A stretch of DNA of 64,000 nt, from the NCBI RefSeq assembly GCF_019649055.1, contig NW_026570223.1, forward strand, positions 1,116,001 to 1,180,000, in the 5' to 3' direction. The stretch comes from Paramacrobiotus metropolitanus (Eukaryota; Tardigrada; Eutardigrada; Parachela; Macrobiotidae). The notes under the pieces were generated by a model. The model saw nothing but the letters and a program-made list of their open reading frames with translations. It had not been told where the DNA came from and searched no databases. Position numbers and translations under genes: made by a program. How positions within the stretch are numbered: the stretch's first letter is position 1; each line of letters starts with the position of its first letter. Positions 40,816-54,721 of this stretch are shown one piece after another.

Positions 40816-41776
40816 CCGGTATATGACGTTGTTAATACGTCCAGTGCCTTGGAATCTCTTATGCAATCTGGAAAACGTTTTTAACAATCCTGTCAAATGG
40901 TCTGTAATTGTGATGCCCTTACGTGTTGGGGTCATGTCGATTATTGATTACTGTTTGAGCAGTCGTTCTGTAATACATTGTCTTCTCTTATATCCAAGGG
41001 TTTCATTATTGTTTCTGTATTAAACTTATCAGAAGAGTGGATCTATTCGTTTGAAACTTCCATAACATCGAATAAACAATAAATTAATAAAAACGTTTTC
41101 TGAAAACTTCAAAAATTATTAGCGCACAGACGAGTTTTTAAGCGCTTCGTCTGAATATATATGTTTTATATGTGCACTTTGTTTACATGTCTTATATTTT
41201 ATACGAACAAAATTACCCGTTCCCGTGCGTTGAACAAAATTTGCATACTTGGCATTCTAGGGACAATCATTGTTGTTGCACTTGTAAATTACGCGGCCGA
41301 ATTTGCAACGACAATACTTATAATACTCTGTAGTTAATAATTTCTGTCACGAATGCTGCGGTACATTTCTTGACCACCCGGTAGAATTAACAAGTTAAGT
41401 AATCTGTTGCGTTACAATAAAACGGACGATATAACACGTTATATCACAATTCTTTGCTGTCCGTAGCTCGACATTTATACTACGTGCTAAAAATCCAAAA
41501 TGTTCCTGTTTATTATCAACATGCACTGTTCGGTATCCGTTATAATATTCTGCATGGCCATGATATCTTCTCAATTATATATGTACTTGAACGGAGTGTT
41601 TTTTTCTTTCTAAAGTTAACGGACGTAACATTTTTCTTGAATGTATATTCTGCAGAACGCCAAAGTAACGCGAAGTACTATTGTTTTACCGAAAAATTCC
41701 AGTACGTTTGCCCGAGTATAAAATTTAATGCCGTGATAATAATTTAAGAATTTCTGCAACACTGCGATACCTGGGA
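40816..41776. other. intergenic, no supported gene
   Basis: AT-rich; contains AATAAA signals near 41072. No exon recognised. Confidence 0.45.
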
Positions 41777-43812
41777 ATGGCGTCCTTCGACGCCGCAGTA
41801 TTTAAATCTTATTTTGATGTCGTCCGCCTACTAAGTTTTATTTGTGCCTCTGTCTCAGGTATTGAATGACATCATAAGTAAGCTGTCGAAAGGTTTTTTC
41901 GCAGTAATTCGTTAAATTATTTACTTTACTGAACTATGATAACAGATAAACAGGTAGGTACAACTGAATAATTGTTTCTAAATTCAAGGACAAACCGTCA
42001 ATCCTGTTACTGCATCGACGACACGGAAATATTCGTACAACTCGTGGGATATCCAATGTAAGCTAATAACCTTTTCATAACAATATTATGTTGAAAGATT
42101 ATGTAGAAAGGTTGGGCCAGTATCCCGTGTAATATTTCGTCAAACATAGAATAGTTGAGTACGGATTAATTTATTTCACTACTGTTATTTTCAGCCGGAA
42201 CAGAAAACTGGGGAAGCAAATTTCCTGCATGCAATGGCCAAAGGCAGTCTCCCATTAACATTATTACCGCATCGGTACAGCGTAATCCTAGACTGGACGC
42301 TATGCGTTTTGAATCGTATAATGCAGCGCCTGAAAAATGGATTATTTCCAACACCGGGCGTGAAGGTTAGTTTGCTTCACTAAGATAGCGCTGAATCTGT
42401 CGATGGTAAATTATGTATCCCATATCAAACTTAGGGCCCGTTCAGGCATACACCTATCTATCTTAATTGCTTAGTGGGACTTGAGTTCAACCGGGGACAA
42501 CCACCTAATTGCATTAGGTCCCAAAATTCACGCAAACTGCTAAAAAACTGGCCGTTTTGGGCGGCGCTTCAATAGAAAATGGATAGATAGAAGTCAGCGT
42601 GAATCCGGCTTTATTTGTGAGTAGTGGTGTTTACGGCGATGACCGGGACAAATGATAGCCTAACCCCCGGCATTAGTAATGGAGGCCTACCGGAGAAGTA
42701 TACTTTCGTTCAGATGCATTTGCACTGGGGCCAACGGAATTCAACACGAGGATCCGAGCATTTGGTCGACGATTTCAGCTTCCCGTTGGAGGTTCGTACA
42801 GCTGCAGGGCGTAGTTTGGTGGGTGCCGGCAAATTTACGTTGTATAATACAAAAAATGCGCAACTGCAGGCGGCAGAACTCACTCCATTTTATACTAACC
42901 ACAAGGTTTACAGTATTACGGCATGAATGTTAAGTACAGAATGTGTCGGGAAAAATTTTTAGTTATTACTATTTAAAAAAATTATGCTGATAATTTATCG
43001 TATCGATTTAGCTTCATCTTGTGCACCTAAAGGCTGGGATTTTCTCCTCAATGAATCAGTCTACTGCAGCGAACAAGACGGCTTCAGCAGTCGCAGACGG
43101 GACTGCATTGGTGGTTGTTGGGATCTTTATCAGTGCCTCCAATGTATCGCGTCCAAGCCCCTGGTTTGACGAAATTCTGAAGGCTATGAGAAATGTCCCA
43201 ATCCTGGGTGAGTCGGCTATAATACAAAGTATATTTGGTAAATGCGCCGTAGTTTATTAACCATTACGTTAAGCAGCATTACGCTAGACATTAAGGTGTA
43301 ATAAAGCTTAAAGGATTTATGCAGGAGAATGTTTGGTGTTTGTAGTATCCGTGTTCAATGTCGACAAACTTTTAATGCGTTAGTCAGGTAGTTTCTCTTG
43401 CCATTTATTAGGTGATGTGAAGGACATCAAGTTGACCTTTCCACTGCAAGCACTACTCCCCATCGACCGCTCGTTCTTCCGCTACAATGGCTCGTTGACC
43501 TCACCGCCCTGCACCGAAAGCACCATCTGGACGGTCATGCAGGAGCCGATCCGCATAAGCTTCGGACAACTGGATTTGTTTCGTAGTTGGATACGAGCCA
43601 AAGCCACCGCCTTCAATTACCAACTGCAGAACCTGCGCCCGGTGCAGCCGCTTAACGGTCGTGTAGTTAGCTACTACGAATCGCCAGAGCGTACAAAAAT
43701 TACATCATCCTCCGGAAACAACAAGCCATCCCTGAAAAACGCTTGGTTTGACAGAGTGGCTATAGCAGCAGTTTTTGCCGTTTTAAGCCGGCATTTGTGC
43801 AGCTTGTACTGA
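41777..43812 (+). CDS. secreted GPI-type alpha-carbonic anhydrase lacking His64
   Basis: Six exons: 41777-41858, 41989-42057, 42195-42365, 42625-42791, 43012-43207 and 43412-43812, all in phase, 361 aa. Signal peptide in exon 1 (VVRLLSFICASVS). Alpha-CA motifs: FPACNGQRQSPINI; QMHLHWG with two zinc histidines; GSEHLVD; PLELHLVHLK with the third zinc His across an intron; SLTSPPCTES. The two outer cysteines of extracellular CAs are kept. The proton-shuttle position is changed: ISNTGRE replaces the usual N-x-GH, so Arg stands at His64. The C-terminus has a Ser-rich spacer, then a hydrophobic tail (VAIAAVFAVLSRHLC), typical of GPI attachment. It is paralogous to the gene at 3921-5584. It probably still binds zinc, but with a slower turnover or a changed pH dependence. 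Confidence 0.92.
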
Positions 43813-44427
43813 AGTCTAAATACTAAATAAGTTCATGGTTTTGGTATAAAATGTCCCGTTGACAAATGCTGATCGTTTGGCGCTTACTCTGATTGCTTTT
43901 TTTGCAAGTACCTGATGCTGTTTTACATAATTATTGTACGCTCAGGGAAATGAATACTTTGTAATAAATGTAATACTTTGTACGTTGACAACGAACAAAA
44001 TTACCTGCAAAAAAATTAACAATCTAGTAATCATCCGACACCGGAAATGCAACCGGCTGGCCGAAAACGCTGTTGGATCCAAGAACGATGTGCAAGAATT
44101 CCGGGAAGTTAAATTTATTTATTTCCGTTTAGCGAAACGTGTAGGATCAGCAGTTTTGAATAAATAAGGTACAAGTCGCCGCACAAGTACTGCACAGATT
44201 GTGCTACGAGCTTTTATTAACACTTGCACTGCAAGACATCCGCCATTAATCACTTCTGCAATCGCAAAAGATTGTTTTTGCTAACACTGTGCCCCGTAAA
44301 ATATTTTAATTTGTTAAGTTTAATACTAAACACACTTTCTCATTCATTTTAAATAATTTTAAAAATCACAGCAAACCAGCAAGCTTAGATGATCAGTGCA
44401 TGGACCGCCAGGTCCAGTGTGTATATG
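43813..44427. other. intergenic between convergent genes
   Basis: Gap between the 3' ends of the carbonic anhydrase (+) and the guanylyl cyclase (-). An AATAAA occurs near 44159. A 77-codon open frame at 43934-44167 has no family features. Confidence 0.45.
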
Positions 44428-47400
44428 TTATGTGATCTTAGGATCCTGTGCAACATTATTCAAGGCATCCATGGAAGCTCCAGGATTCGATGGTTCCGTT
44501 TCGTGCTCTTGCAGCAACCAGTAGCAGCGCATCTGACCTTTCCCCTAGAAGAACACGCATCAAAGATAATTTAACTTACAAAAATTTAAACGATGTCCCA
44601 ACAAGTAACGATATCGCTAACGTCTAACGGCCCCCGCTGCTTTTTATCGTACTCTAACGATATTTTAGACGTAGCAATTGTGCAGAAAAAATAAGAATAA
44701 TATTAACTGCAATAATAAATGCCTAATAAAAGGCGCACCTTGATGTCCATCAGTCCTCTGAACTCAAACCGGTACACGCCGGCGTAAGTTTGTAGATGTC
44801 CTCTCGTTTCGTGGCTGACTTGAATTTTCAAGGCTATTACGAAAACCACAGTAGACTGCTATGAAAATACACAAATGAATGCAGTAATACACGCGATTTG
44901 TCACCTTTTCCGCTAGATGTCATTCGGGACGCCGTGTTGATCGTGTCCCCGAATCTGAAAGAATAACAAATTCATTAGCCTATCAATACTTCCGCTAACT
45001 CCAGTTCTGGCATAACCTACAAACAATATCGCGGCATTTTATTTCCTACAATGCCGGCCGCACATGAACCGGTGTGGAAACCAATTTTCAGCTGTAATGG
45101 TTTCTTTTCTTTCCGGCCCTCATTGTGCGCGGTAAACGAATGGGATTCTTTCATCAAGGCCAAGGAGAATTTGGCAATCTCACTGGAATGATTATTGCCA
45201 TTCCTGACAGGCAATCCGCTGGCAATCTACACGAACATATTTACAGGAAACGTTACACAAAATAGTGAAAATTAACTGGTAATTACGGGCGATGGTACCA
45301 TATAGGAATCGGAAATTGTCTCCACTTTGTACACATCGAACAATTGTAGCATGTTGTCAAACAACGTGTAAAGGTTATTCAGTACAGTGACAAGTTGTAA
45401 GGGTGTGCTACTGAAGGCGATATCCACGAAATCCTCCAAGGCCGTGAAACCAATGGTTACCAGTGTGAACGCTTCCGGATCGATTTTCTGACCATGTGTG
45501 AGCGCATGCGCCACATGCCTGAAAAGGTCACCGAAGTCAGATATCACACGATTAAGCACCCGACCAGAAAGACTGAATTTTAACTACATTTTTTAAGAAA
45601 TGTCACATTTGCGAACGTGTGCATTTCAAAGCCGAGTTTTCGCAGATGCTAGACTTAATTCATGATTTTTTTGTTTTTCCAATGATGATATAGTAAAACG
45701 GAAGCTTAAGCCAAACAGCCATAAAATTGCGTTAAAATATACGCAACGGACAGATTGTAAAGTAGCAATCTTAGTAATGGTTGCTCGTCGTACATGGGTA
45801 AAACCTGATACAGCAGTTCATCCGATTTGCGCTTCTCTTCCATAGTGTCACGTGTAGCTACTTCGATGCGAGCTTCCAGGACCTGCGCCAATCCGGCTAA
45901 ACGCTGCAGAAGGTCATCCACAAAATTGGCGTCCTTCTCGAAGCCAGGCACGGATTTGATATACTTGTTGATGTACTCGATGCTGGGACGGGAAGCCGGC
46001 TTCTCCTCCCAGCATTTTTCGGTGAGCATGCGCAGTGGGGTCAGCATGCCTTTTTCCGGAATTTTTGGCCGGAAGGCAACAACACTGTTGGCCATAAGGC
46101 GATCGATAATGCCTGATCAGTTAAAAGATCAGCTTGAAGTAAAATTTACAATAGGTCATCACAACAAAAACAAGAAATACTACACCTCCATCACCGGTAT
46201 TAGAAAACACATTTCTTACGACAAAAAAAATCAAATTTCGCGTCATGAGTGTATCACATACTCACACCAAAATACTCATATTTGCTGCGTAGACTTTCGC
46301 GTAATTATCAGTACTGCTCTAGCTGGGTTTCAGTTCTTACAGATTCAGACGAAAATTTTGTGTTATTAATTAATTCTACTTTGAGTGGTTAAACCTTAAT
46401 AATGCAAACGTGAATTGTTACGTTATTTAAGCCCTGGACAAATGTTTCAAAATTTTTGTCTTTTAAATACGAGTATGTATATGAATTTTATTTTGATGGT
46501 TTTAGATATAATCCTTAAGTTCAATTTTAACAGTATTACAGATAACAGCAGAAAAACGCAAAATCCGTACAAACTTACATGCGTACAGTCTGTACAGATA
46601 CATTCTATTAACGTAAGATTGGAAAGTAAGGCACAACCGTACAAGTACTTACTCCTATATTATAAGCTAACTTCAACAATTACAACCCATTTGCCTCACC
46701 TTTGATGGTAAACATGTCGATTTCCATTTCAGTCTGGAATGGCTCAATTTCCGACATAATGTGCACTAATATGTATGCGAAGGCGTACACATCGGCCTCC
46801 TTGGAAGCGGCATAGATATTCAGGACATTGCGCAGCATTTCCGGTGCAAAGGTTAAGAACTTCCGATCGGCGGGATCTTCTTTACTGAAATCAGGCGGTT
46901 TTAATGGCAGGACATCTAGGCGATAATATGCCACTTTCAGAACGAAACGGTTATCCATAAGGCAGTTACGGGAAGACAAGGAGCCGTGATGATCGATGGC
47001 AGAACTGTGCAGATAATTTATAGCCTAAATAATTCCAGACATAACACGTATAATGTGACGTATTATGCGATTGCAAAGCCGGAAAGATCAATGGCGCTTA
47101 CAACATTTTTTTTACCTTGCAGATATCTAAAATGGAGGAAATCTTGAGTGGAAGATCAAAGTGGATAGTTTCACTGTTGATGATGTCTATTAAACTGCCA
47201 CGTGAGCACACTTCCATTAGAACACCGATCTCCGTATCGGCTATCGGACAGAATCCAAGAAAGCGAGCTAAATTAGCGGTAGTTGTGCGCTTCATCTGCA
47301 AGGTTTACCGGTTCAGCTTCGAATTAAATTATTTTTTACTACACCCTGTACGATTCGTTGCTAATTTAATTTTTATTTGTTTGTACTCAATAAACGCCTA

Positions 47401-50400
47401 CATCCAGATTTTTAGCTGTTTCAGTTTCTTACGTACACGCAGTATAAGCTTTAGTTGCCTGGAATTGAGATCAAACCGATGGCGCAGCAGACGTTTTCGC
47501 ATCCACAGTCGCTGACCATTGTACACGCCCACGTGTTCGGATTGCATGATACTTCCGCTGAGGTTTATGGAGGCCATTTGAGAGTTGGTATTGGCCGACG
47601 TCCGACCGGATCTCGCTTGAATACTGTGCTTACTCTGTACCAAAGCACCAATATTCGTTATTTGCAGCGTTTACTCGGATAAGTGAATACCGTAATCATA
47701 TGCGTACGTAATTATCGGCATATAATTGTGGCCAAAGGTCACTCAAGAAAGAGTATTACGTTTTAACTTCTTGGTATGATTTTGGTAAATACGTCATAGC
47801 GTACGCTTCCTTACAAAAGTATTGGAAGCGCTGTGTGAGGATTTGGCTTTGTTAAAAGTGATTTCTTCGTAAGGAATAAACCATCGGTTGTCCGTCATTT
47901 CATCTTTCTTCATGCGCCTAACAAGTACACATTCAGTCAATTTTGTAAACATGACCAACAGCATTGCAGTAAAATGTTTTTGCAGTTATTTTGAATGATT
48001 GATACTTTTCAAAACTGGCTATTATTACTTCTAATCTTCTACTGTACAATAAAAAGTAACCTAAAGTAAGCTTGTCAAAGCAAATCAGATGTATACGTAA
48101 GTATAACTGACGGCATAGTACACCTTTTACGTACAAGCTGATTCAAACGGATTACGTTGTATATGTCAAATCCAATTGATTGCTTATAAACTGTTGATCA
48201 TCGCGTAGTTGTTCCATGGTGTTGCAAATTACCTGACAATATAAATGTAGACAGGAATCACCAGAAGTAGTACGCAGCAAATCCCAATGGCAATGCCGGC
48301 AATACTCCCTCCTGCTGTAAACAAGCAAATTTGGAAATACATTGACGTCGTCGTATCGCAAAATAGTTTCCTATCGTGCCAAAACAAAGCGTCCAGTTTT
48401 CGGAAAAATATGTAACCTTACAATTAATTTTGTATTCCCACAAAAAGCTGCCTCAATTATGTTCATACATACTTTATCCATAAAAAAATGCTGCAAGTGT
48501 AATACGCTTTGGTAAATTGTCACAATTTTGAAAAAAATAATGGAAATTGAAAGATCAAAAGACCTTTGGGGTGTTGTTTTAAATTTTGAATGCATTTGTA
48601 TAATTTTTTGCAAATTTGTTGACAAATAGGCTGGTTTGAAAAATCACATATTGTGGATGATTAGTTATTAAAATGCGATGAACTGCCGGTGAAATGGCTG
48701 GCGCGGTAAATAAACTAATTTGGCTTACAAACTTGGCATATATCGTCATCTCCATCAAAGCCACACTTTGGGCGGTTGGGTGGCGGTGAAGTGCCCCGGA
48801 AGGCCCATGTAATGTTTTTTCCAGGAACCGGTACCAGTTGATTAACGAGCGTATTGTAGGTGAACACATCCTACCAGCATCCACCGATTATTAATAATAA
48901 AGAGGAAATTCCGCAGTAAGTGACAAGTAATATGCAGGTAGTAATGAATGGGAAAGCTTAGCCACTTACGTCGAATGTAAAATGGGAGTGGTCCATCGCC
49001 TTAATTATGTACACATACTCCTTCCGGTCGCTGTTGCCGAAATAAAAATCCCCGATATTCGGGGATTTAACCAGAATAGAACTGTTTCTCAGTTGTGTCG
49101 GTCGGATGATCTGGTCGCCTTTATTGCCAGTACTTAAATTTGTGCCAGGTGGTATTGTCATGTTGATCAACTACAAAGTATATACTAGCATCAAACGCAC
49201 GTACGTCGGTCAGTGACATACCTATACTATATAATAGTGCTTCGATAATATTAACTGTAACTTAAATAAATCGTAGATATGCAGTTATTTTTCCAAAGAG
49301 GTTCATAGAAACGCCGAAATTTACCCGAAACTGTTATTTACTTACTTTGGTAATGTTGAAACATATGTTTTTATCAGATGCAAAACAATTCACATGAGAT
49401 TTACCTGCCCGGTAAATAAGATAACCTGATACTGCAGAGATGTGAATGCTGACACCTACAAAGAAAAATAAGGGTGCACTATGCGTAAACGATTTCAAAA
49501 ACAGGTACGTTTATAAATCGGAATTTTTGTAAGCACGGCTCCATTTGGTGTTTTATATTACAGTATTTCCATGTACAACTGCACATGTTCTTGTAAATAT
49601 GCATTTAATGCTTAGTTATATTGGTAATTTCTTTAATTTTTCCATTTGTTGTATATTTAATATAAACCGGGCTCAAGGCTACTTAGATACAGAAGATGTA
49701 TAGCTGTAAAATGTAGTGCTTTCAAATCCATAAGTCAGTAGCATTTATTCGAAGCGCACGTACATTCTCTTCGGCCTCGTACACATAACCGGTGGATCCC
49801 ATCGTTTTAGCCTTGAGATTGAGATTGAACTTGCGGTAATTTGGGCCTTCCAGTGGGCGTGTTGAAATATAATACAACGACTTGAAGGCTTGTTTAGCAT
49901 CCTAGATATTTCCCGTTCATTTGTTTACACAGATTCGATCAAAATTTGTCCATCAAAAGCCAAACAGACAAAATCCGAAGTGAATAAATAAATCGGTCAA
50001 ATTCGCGCAGTTGTGTACTGTCTGTTTCCGCTTTCGTTAATCAGAGTTGTCATATGCACTCACGTCGTCATCGTCATCCTGGAACTGCCATTTGTAATAG
50101 CCATATAAGGGATGTGCCTCCGGATACACCGTAATGAAAACCTGGTAAAAGAAAAATAATAATAATAGTCTCGTATTACAAAAAATTGTATTTTGTATTC
50201 GGCCGACAAAATTAATAAAAACGTGATTTCATCGCATATAAGCGCTATGGTAATCCCTGCCCTGTTTCTTGGCATAATGTATGGTGTTCTTACATAATCT
50301 CCATTTGTCATTCCCATTCTCTTCGCGATAACCTAAATGCGATATAAAGCTGCAGCTGGTAACAAAAAGGAGAAATTAAAATAAATTTAAATTAGAGGTA

Positions 50401-52828
50401 AATCAGGTAATAATTATTATGTGCATTTACATATACATTTAATTAATCTACAGGACTGCAATTACTATGGGCTGATTGTCAGCGAATTATGATACTGAGT
50501 GAATGATAAGTGGACAGTGGGACACTAATTCATTACACATTCGACACAATTTTAGTGTAATATTATTTTTAGAATTTTTTTTTGGAATAAGGTAGTTATC
50601 AGATTAATTAACTACACCGTTGCCGCCTAATATGTTAAATAACTTACCATGATGTTTCGCGTTGTATTTCCATGAGCAACAAGAAGAATCACTGCAGTAA
50701 AACCACCATATTTTGATAAATCACGACTTTCCTTTACCCAGAAACCAACATTAAAATCAACAATTTTTCCAGATTAATAGTTTTTACATTTACGGTGCTC
50801 TGTAATATATTGTATCGATCCAGCCACGTTCTACCAATCCATCAAGCTCATTTCTTATGAAAAACAAACCACTCACCTCTGCTGCTCAGACTGGCCATAT
50901 GCAGCCAGTAGCCGAAATCGACTTTGTCGGTCTGTGTATTGACTTCATATTTAATAATGCTCATACCGGGTGTGCTCTTCACACCCTTCTCCCAGCCTTC
51001 CCAGGCCAGTTTGAAAAAATTTCCCAAATCGGGCCGCACATCGCATATTAGAGTAGTATCTTTGAAATCATAGCGTTTCAGGAATTCTATCAACGTATCT
51101 ACTACGCCTTTTTGTTGGTAGGGCAAAAAACGCATCAGTGTCGGAAAACGGGTTTTATTCAGCAGATCATTCGCTGAACCGCCACTGAAAAAAAGCCAGT
51201 CAGTATAACCGGCAAAATCAACAAATGAAATCGATACAATTTGGTTAGTATTCTTACCTGGATACTACCGGAATATTCCATTCTGAAATATATATAAACA
51301 CAACCAAATATTAACTGTACTGAACTTAAAATAAATAACGTCGGAAATAAATTTCCGCTGCTACCACTGAGTATAAACTTAGAACAGACAGTCGCTTAAC
51401 TGCATAATGTCATAAAAACATGTATGCTCTTCTACAGAAATACAGAACGTCGTAATTCTTCATATATTGATGCAAAACATCAAGTACAGATAGCATTATT
51501 TGTTGTCTTAAAAAATGTTTTACCTCGACCAAGATCCGCCGTTGGGCGCAGAGAATCACTACACCCTATAAGAGAAATGTTGTGATTTCTTGACTTTCTT
51601 CGTGTGCCTTGCATCGTTTCGATTTTAATTTGTCGATGCCGGTCTCGTGGATTAACACCGTTTCCACGTAGCGGAAACAACTATTGATTACTGTACTGTT
51701 TGTTTACGCACTCTTACAGGTCACTTGGAAGTTGGCACGTACTCCAGGCGCCGGTAAAAGGATGCGAATATTTATCCTGTGTATGGTAGACCTGTTTTTT
51801 TTTTACAATTTATTGAACCGCAAACACCAAGATCACGAAAAGGTCAACAAGTTACGAGTGTCACTGCTCGTGTTTACCGGCGGATGTATTGCTTATTATT
51901 TACTTTGGCTTCTTTCAAGCGGGATTGGCCTTTGCATAAAAACTATCCCCGATGAAAAAAACGTTGATGTACATAATCACAAGTATTCACGTCAGCTTCT
52001 GCCAACAGCAGTTTAAAAACGTTTTGCGTGAAAGCAAGTTTGTGTCGTTCATTACACGTACACCTTTTAGAATTTTTGTTATGCACACTCCCTAAAAAAG
52101 AAGTTCGCTGGAAAGGAGAAAAAATGGCGTTTGCGAGCATATCTGAGAATCGACTATGTATGAGTAGTAAAATACGTGCAGTACTTACAATTATTAATAA
52201 TTAACAATACAGGCAATCAGTTATAGAGCGAACGAAAAATTTCTGGGGAATGTATCTACGAGCTTCCTGTAGATTTTTCTCTGGTGATTCTGCCGTTGGT
52301 GGCGAAATACCAAGCAGCCAAATAACCCAATCGTAAAGTATTGTACATACGGCTGTTACAGTATTTTTATTGTTTCCAGATTGGACGCACGATTATATTG
52401 CCAATTTTACAGAGATGACAAGCGAAAAGGAATGATCTTGTATTGTACATAAAAATGTGTCAAATCTTACCGTTTCCCACCAGAACAAGAATCGAATTAT
52501 CACCCTGATCATCCCACTCCTTTATGCCGGCTGGTTCACGAGCGAAATACTTTGTAATCAAGTTGGCCACCACAGCGTCCAAATCTGGACAGGTTGTCGC
52601 ATTGGGCGGGGAAATGTTGACCATATTAAAATTGAAGCGCGGGAACATTTTATTCAGTTCCTCCACGGCCATCTCGATCGCCGGACCAAAATATCCGTAG
52701 CTGTACGCCAGATACGGGCCCGATGTCATGCACACGACGAATGTCACATTGAACTCCACTTGCCCATTGGCCAGTACGATACATGTGCACAGTGCGGCCA
52801 ATACGCACACATATTGTCGATTGTACAT
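44428..52828 (-). CDS. receptor-type guanylyl cyclase, complete, with altered catalytic motif
   Basis: Twenty-two exons from 52828 down: 52471-52828, 51524-51565, 51258-51282, 50877-51184, 50648-50691, 50294-50332, 50064-50141, 49764-49901, 49405-49455, 48970-49170, 48729-48870, 48233-48314, 47815-47917, 47437-47634, 47116-47295, 46700-47024, 45794-46112, 45299-45518, 45021-45226, 44905-44954, 44739-44833 and 44428-44544. All phases close, giving 1106 aa. Order: signal peptide; ANF-receptor-like ligand domain (WNIPVVSS, FPTLMRFLP, AKRMGMTNGDY); one membrane helix (AGIAIGICCVLLLVIPVYIYIV); kinase-homology domain (INYLHSSAIDHHGSLSSRNC, KCWEEKPASRP); dimerisation helix; cyclase domain with VYKVETISDSYM, LPVRNG, PRYCLFGDTINTASRM. 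Glu and Cys for GTP choice are kept. The usual FSDIVGFT is replaced by GFTALEDFVDIAFS, so catalysis is in doubt. The ligand is unknown. Confidence 0.93.
51684..52016 (+). other. nested ORF in intron 1 of the cyclase gene (possible membrane protein exon)
   Basis: On the strand opposite the host gene, an open frame of 110 codons follows a good acceptor (CTCTTACAG at 51711-51719). It has two hydrophobic helices (IFILCMVDLFFFYNLL and VFTGGCIAYYLLWLLSSGIG) joined by a basic loop (NRKHQDHEKVNKLR). This resembles a TM5-loop-TM6 fragment of a GPCR. I found no partner exons or TM7 nearby, so it may be a gene fragment, an exon of an unannotated nested gene, or chance. Confidence 0.3.
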
Positions 52829-54721
52829 TATACAACCCCTCCGATATGGGAGATTAAATTAAGTATCAAGTATATCCATTGCGCAATTGCAAATCGAGAC
52901 GTGGTGGGATAAATGTGTATGTTTAATCACATCCGCACAAACACAACAACCGCTGTTTTTCACGTCTGCCGTTACAGTGACCCACAGGGCCGGATGGTTA
53001 TGAACATGATATTTAATCAACATGTTCAATTTCCCGTGCTTAAATATGCGGTTCCGTGGCCAGCCAATCGATCCAGTGCGGCGCACTTGACGGGAAGGAA
53101 TAAAAAAACTGTCGCCGACATCTGCTGGGGTTTTCGCGGTGGCACCCGTTGCGTGGGAGTTGGATGCGCGGTGGTCACGAAGATGTATCCATAATACAGT
53201 CGCTAATAAACTTATGAATGGCTGCGATCATTTTTGCTGTCGGCACCGGCAATCTACTCGCTCGAGTTACGCTGATATAGTCGCCCCAACCGGACGGCAC
53301 ATGTATACAAAAGACACCGGGACATTCTAGCAACGTGATCCATTCCCGTTAGCGTGCGGGCTGATCCGCATTGTGACGGGTGTAGGCCTGCTCCTCGGGG
53401 AATAAGCAAGCCAACGCGACGACATTTTACTGGCCGAACGCCAGGTCAGTGTCAATAAGGTTTCGGTAATAGGTGATTGTTGCCGTTGATGGGAATTGTG
53501 GTTGCCTTGCACATCAATCGTATATCGTTTTGTTGTATAAACTTGTCAATATAACATCGTGTGTGCTGACACTTGCTGCTCTATTTCCTGCCAAAAGATT
53601 CCTGGATTTTTTTACACAAGTAGTAAATTGTTGTCACCAGTGTGAACATACAGTCTGTACACGCGGGAATCCATGATAATATGGTAGTAACTTCTTGTTT
53701 CAGATTTTCACAATGTCTACATGGAAAATGTCAATGTTAATTCACCTGGAAAATGACTTCACCAAAAATTGCACGGTAATTGTCAGCAAATCAGCAACAG
53801 TTACTGTAATTAACGATGCTTTGTGCTTGGATAGAGAACTAGACACAATATTCGGAAGACCCAGTTGGGTATCCCGCATCGTTTACTTACTCGTACTTTC
53901 GGCATTTCATCAGCATCCATCGATCAAATAAAGCATATTTATACGGCAATATTATATTTTAAGGGAAAGTTAAAGAAATGCATCTTTCTCACAGATACAA
54001 CATGCTTATCTTTAATGGGCTATAATATAGACATTATATACTTAAGCGGAACAACTTCCGTATGATACCGTAATCCGTACGGTTAGGCCAAAGGTCAACC
54101 GAAAATATTCAGAAATGTTTGAAAATGGGTTTATAATATTATTGTTTGAAAATTGGTTATGATATTATTACATACTCGAACATCCACAGCTGCAGCTTTG
54201 CACCAATATGGTTGTACATAAATGTTTGCAATTAAATAAATACCAATTGCAAATAAACTTAAAGATGTTCAAGAAACAATAAAAAAACAGTTGATTACAT
54301 ACTTGCTTTATCATGTACTGTGATAACTGTATCATTGTATTTTGTACAGTATTATTGTTATACACGTATACACGATTTATAATGTAGCCAATGTTTGGGC
54401 GAACGGCTGAACCGATTTCGACGCGGCCAAGTGCGTTAAATTCGTCTCGACGGCGCGAATGTTCTCACGCTATTGCGCCATCGATACGCCCCGAAAGGGA
54501 AGAAGTGGCCCCAAAAAACAAATTGTTGCCATGGGCCCCCATAGACATACATGGTAAATGCATTGACTGTTCGCGGACCGTTCGGAAAAACCGAGACAGA
54601 CCGCGGCCTTCGGCATCGGCACGTTACAAAGTATTGAAAATTTAAGAAACATGTGCAAAAATTAATCGCAGTCAATCCCACCAGCGTGATCGGTATACCT
54701 CGTATTCTTTCATATACGATA
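52829..54721. other. upstream region of the cyclase gene, no supported gene
   Basis: The first several hundred bases should contain the promoter of the minus-strand cyclase. A locally GC-richer stretch (about 53040-53440) and another at 54395-54640, with open frames but no recognisable protein, could be old repeats. I see no splice-supported gene. Confidence 0.45.

Noticed and set aside
54391-54645. 84-codon ORF with a GC-rich composition
   Set aside because: The opposite strand is equally open and no motif, signal or splice site supports it; it may be an old repeat.
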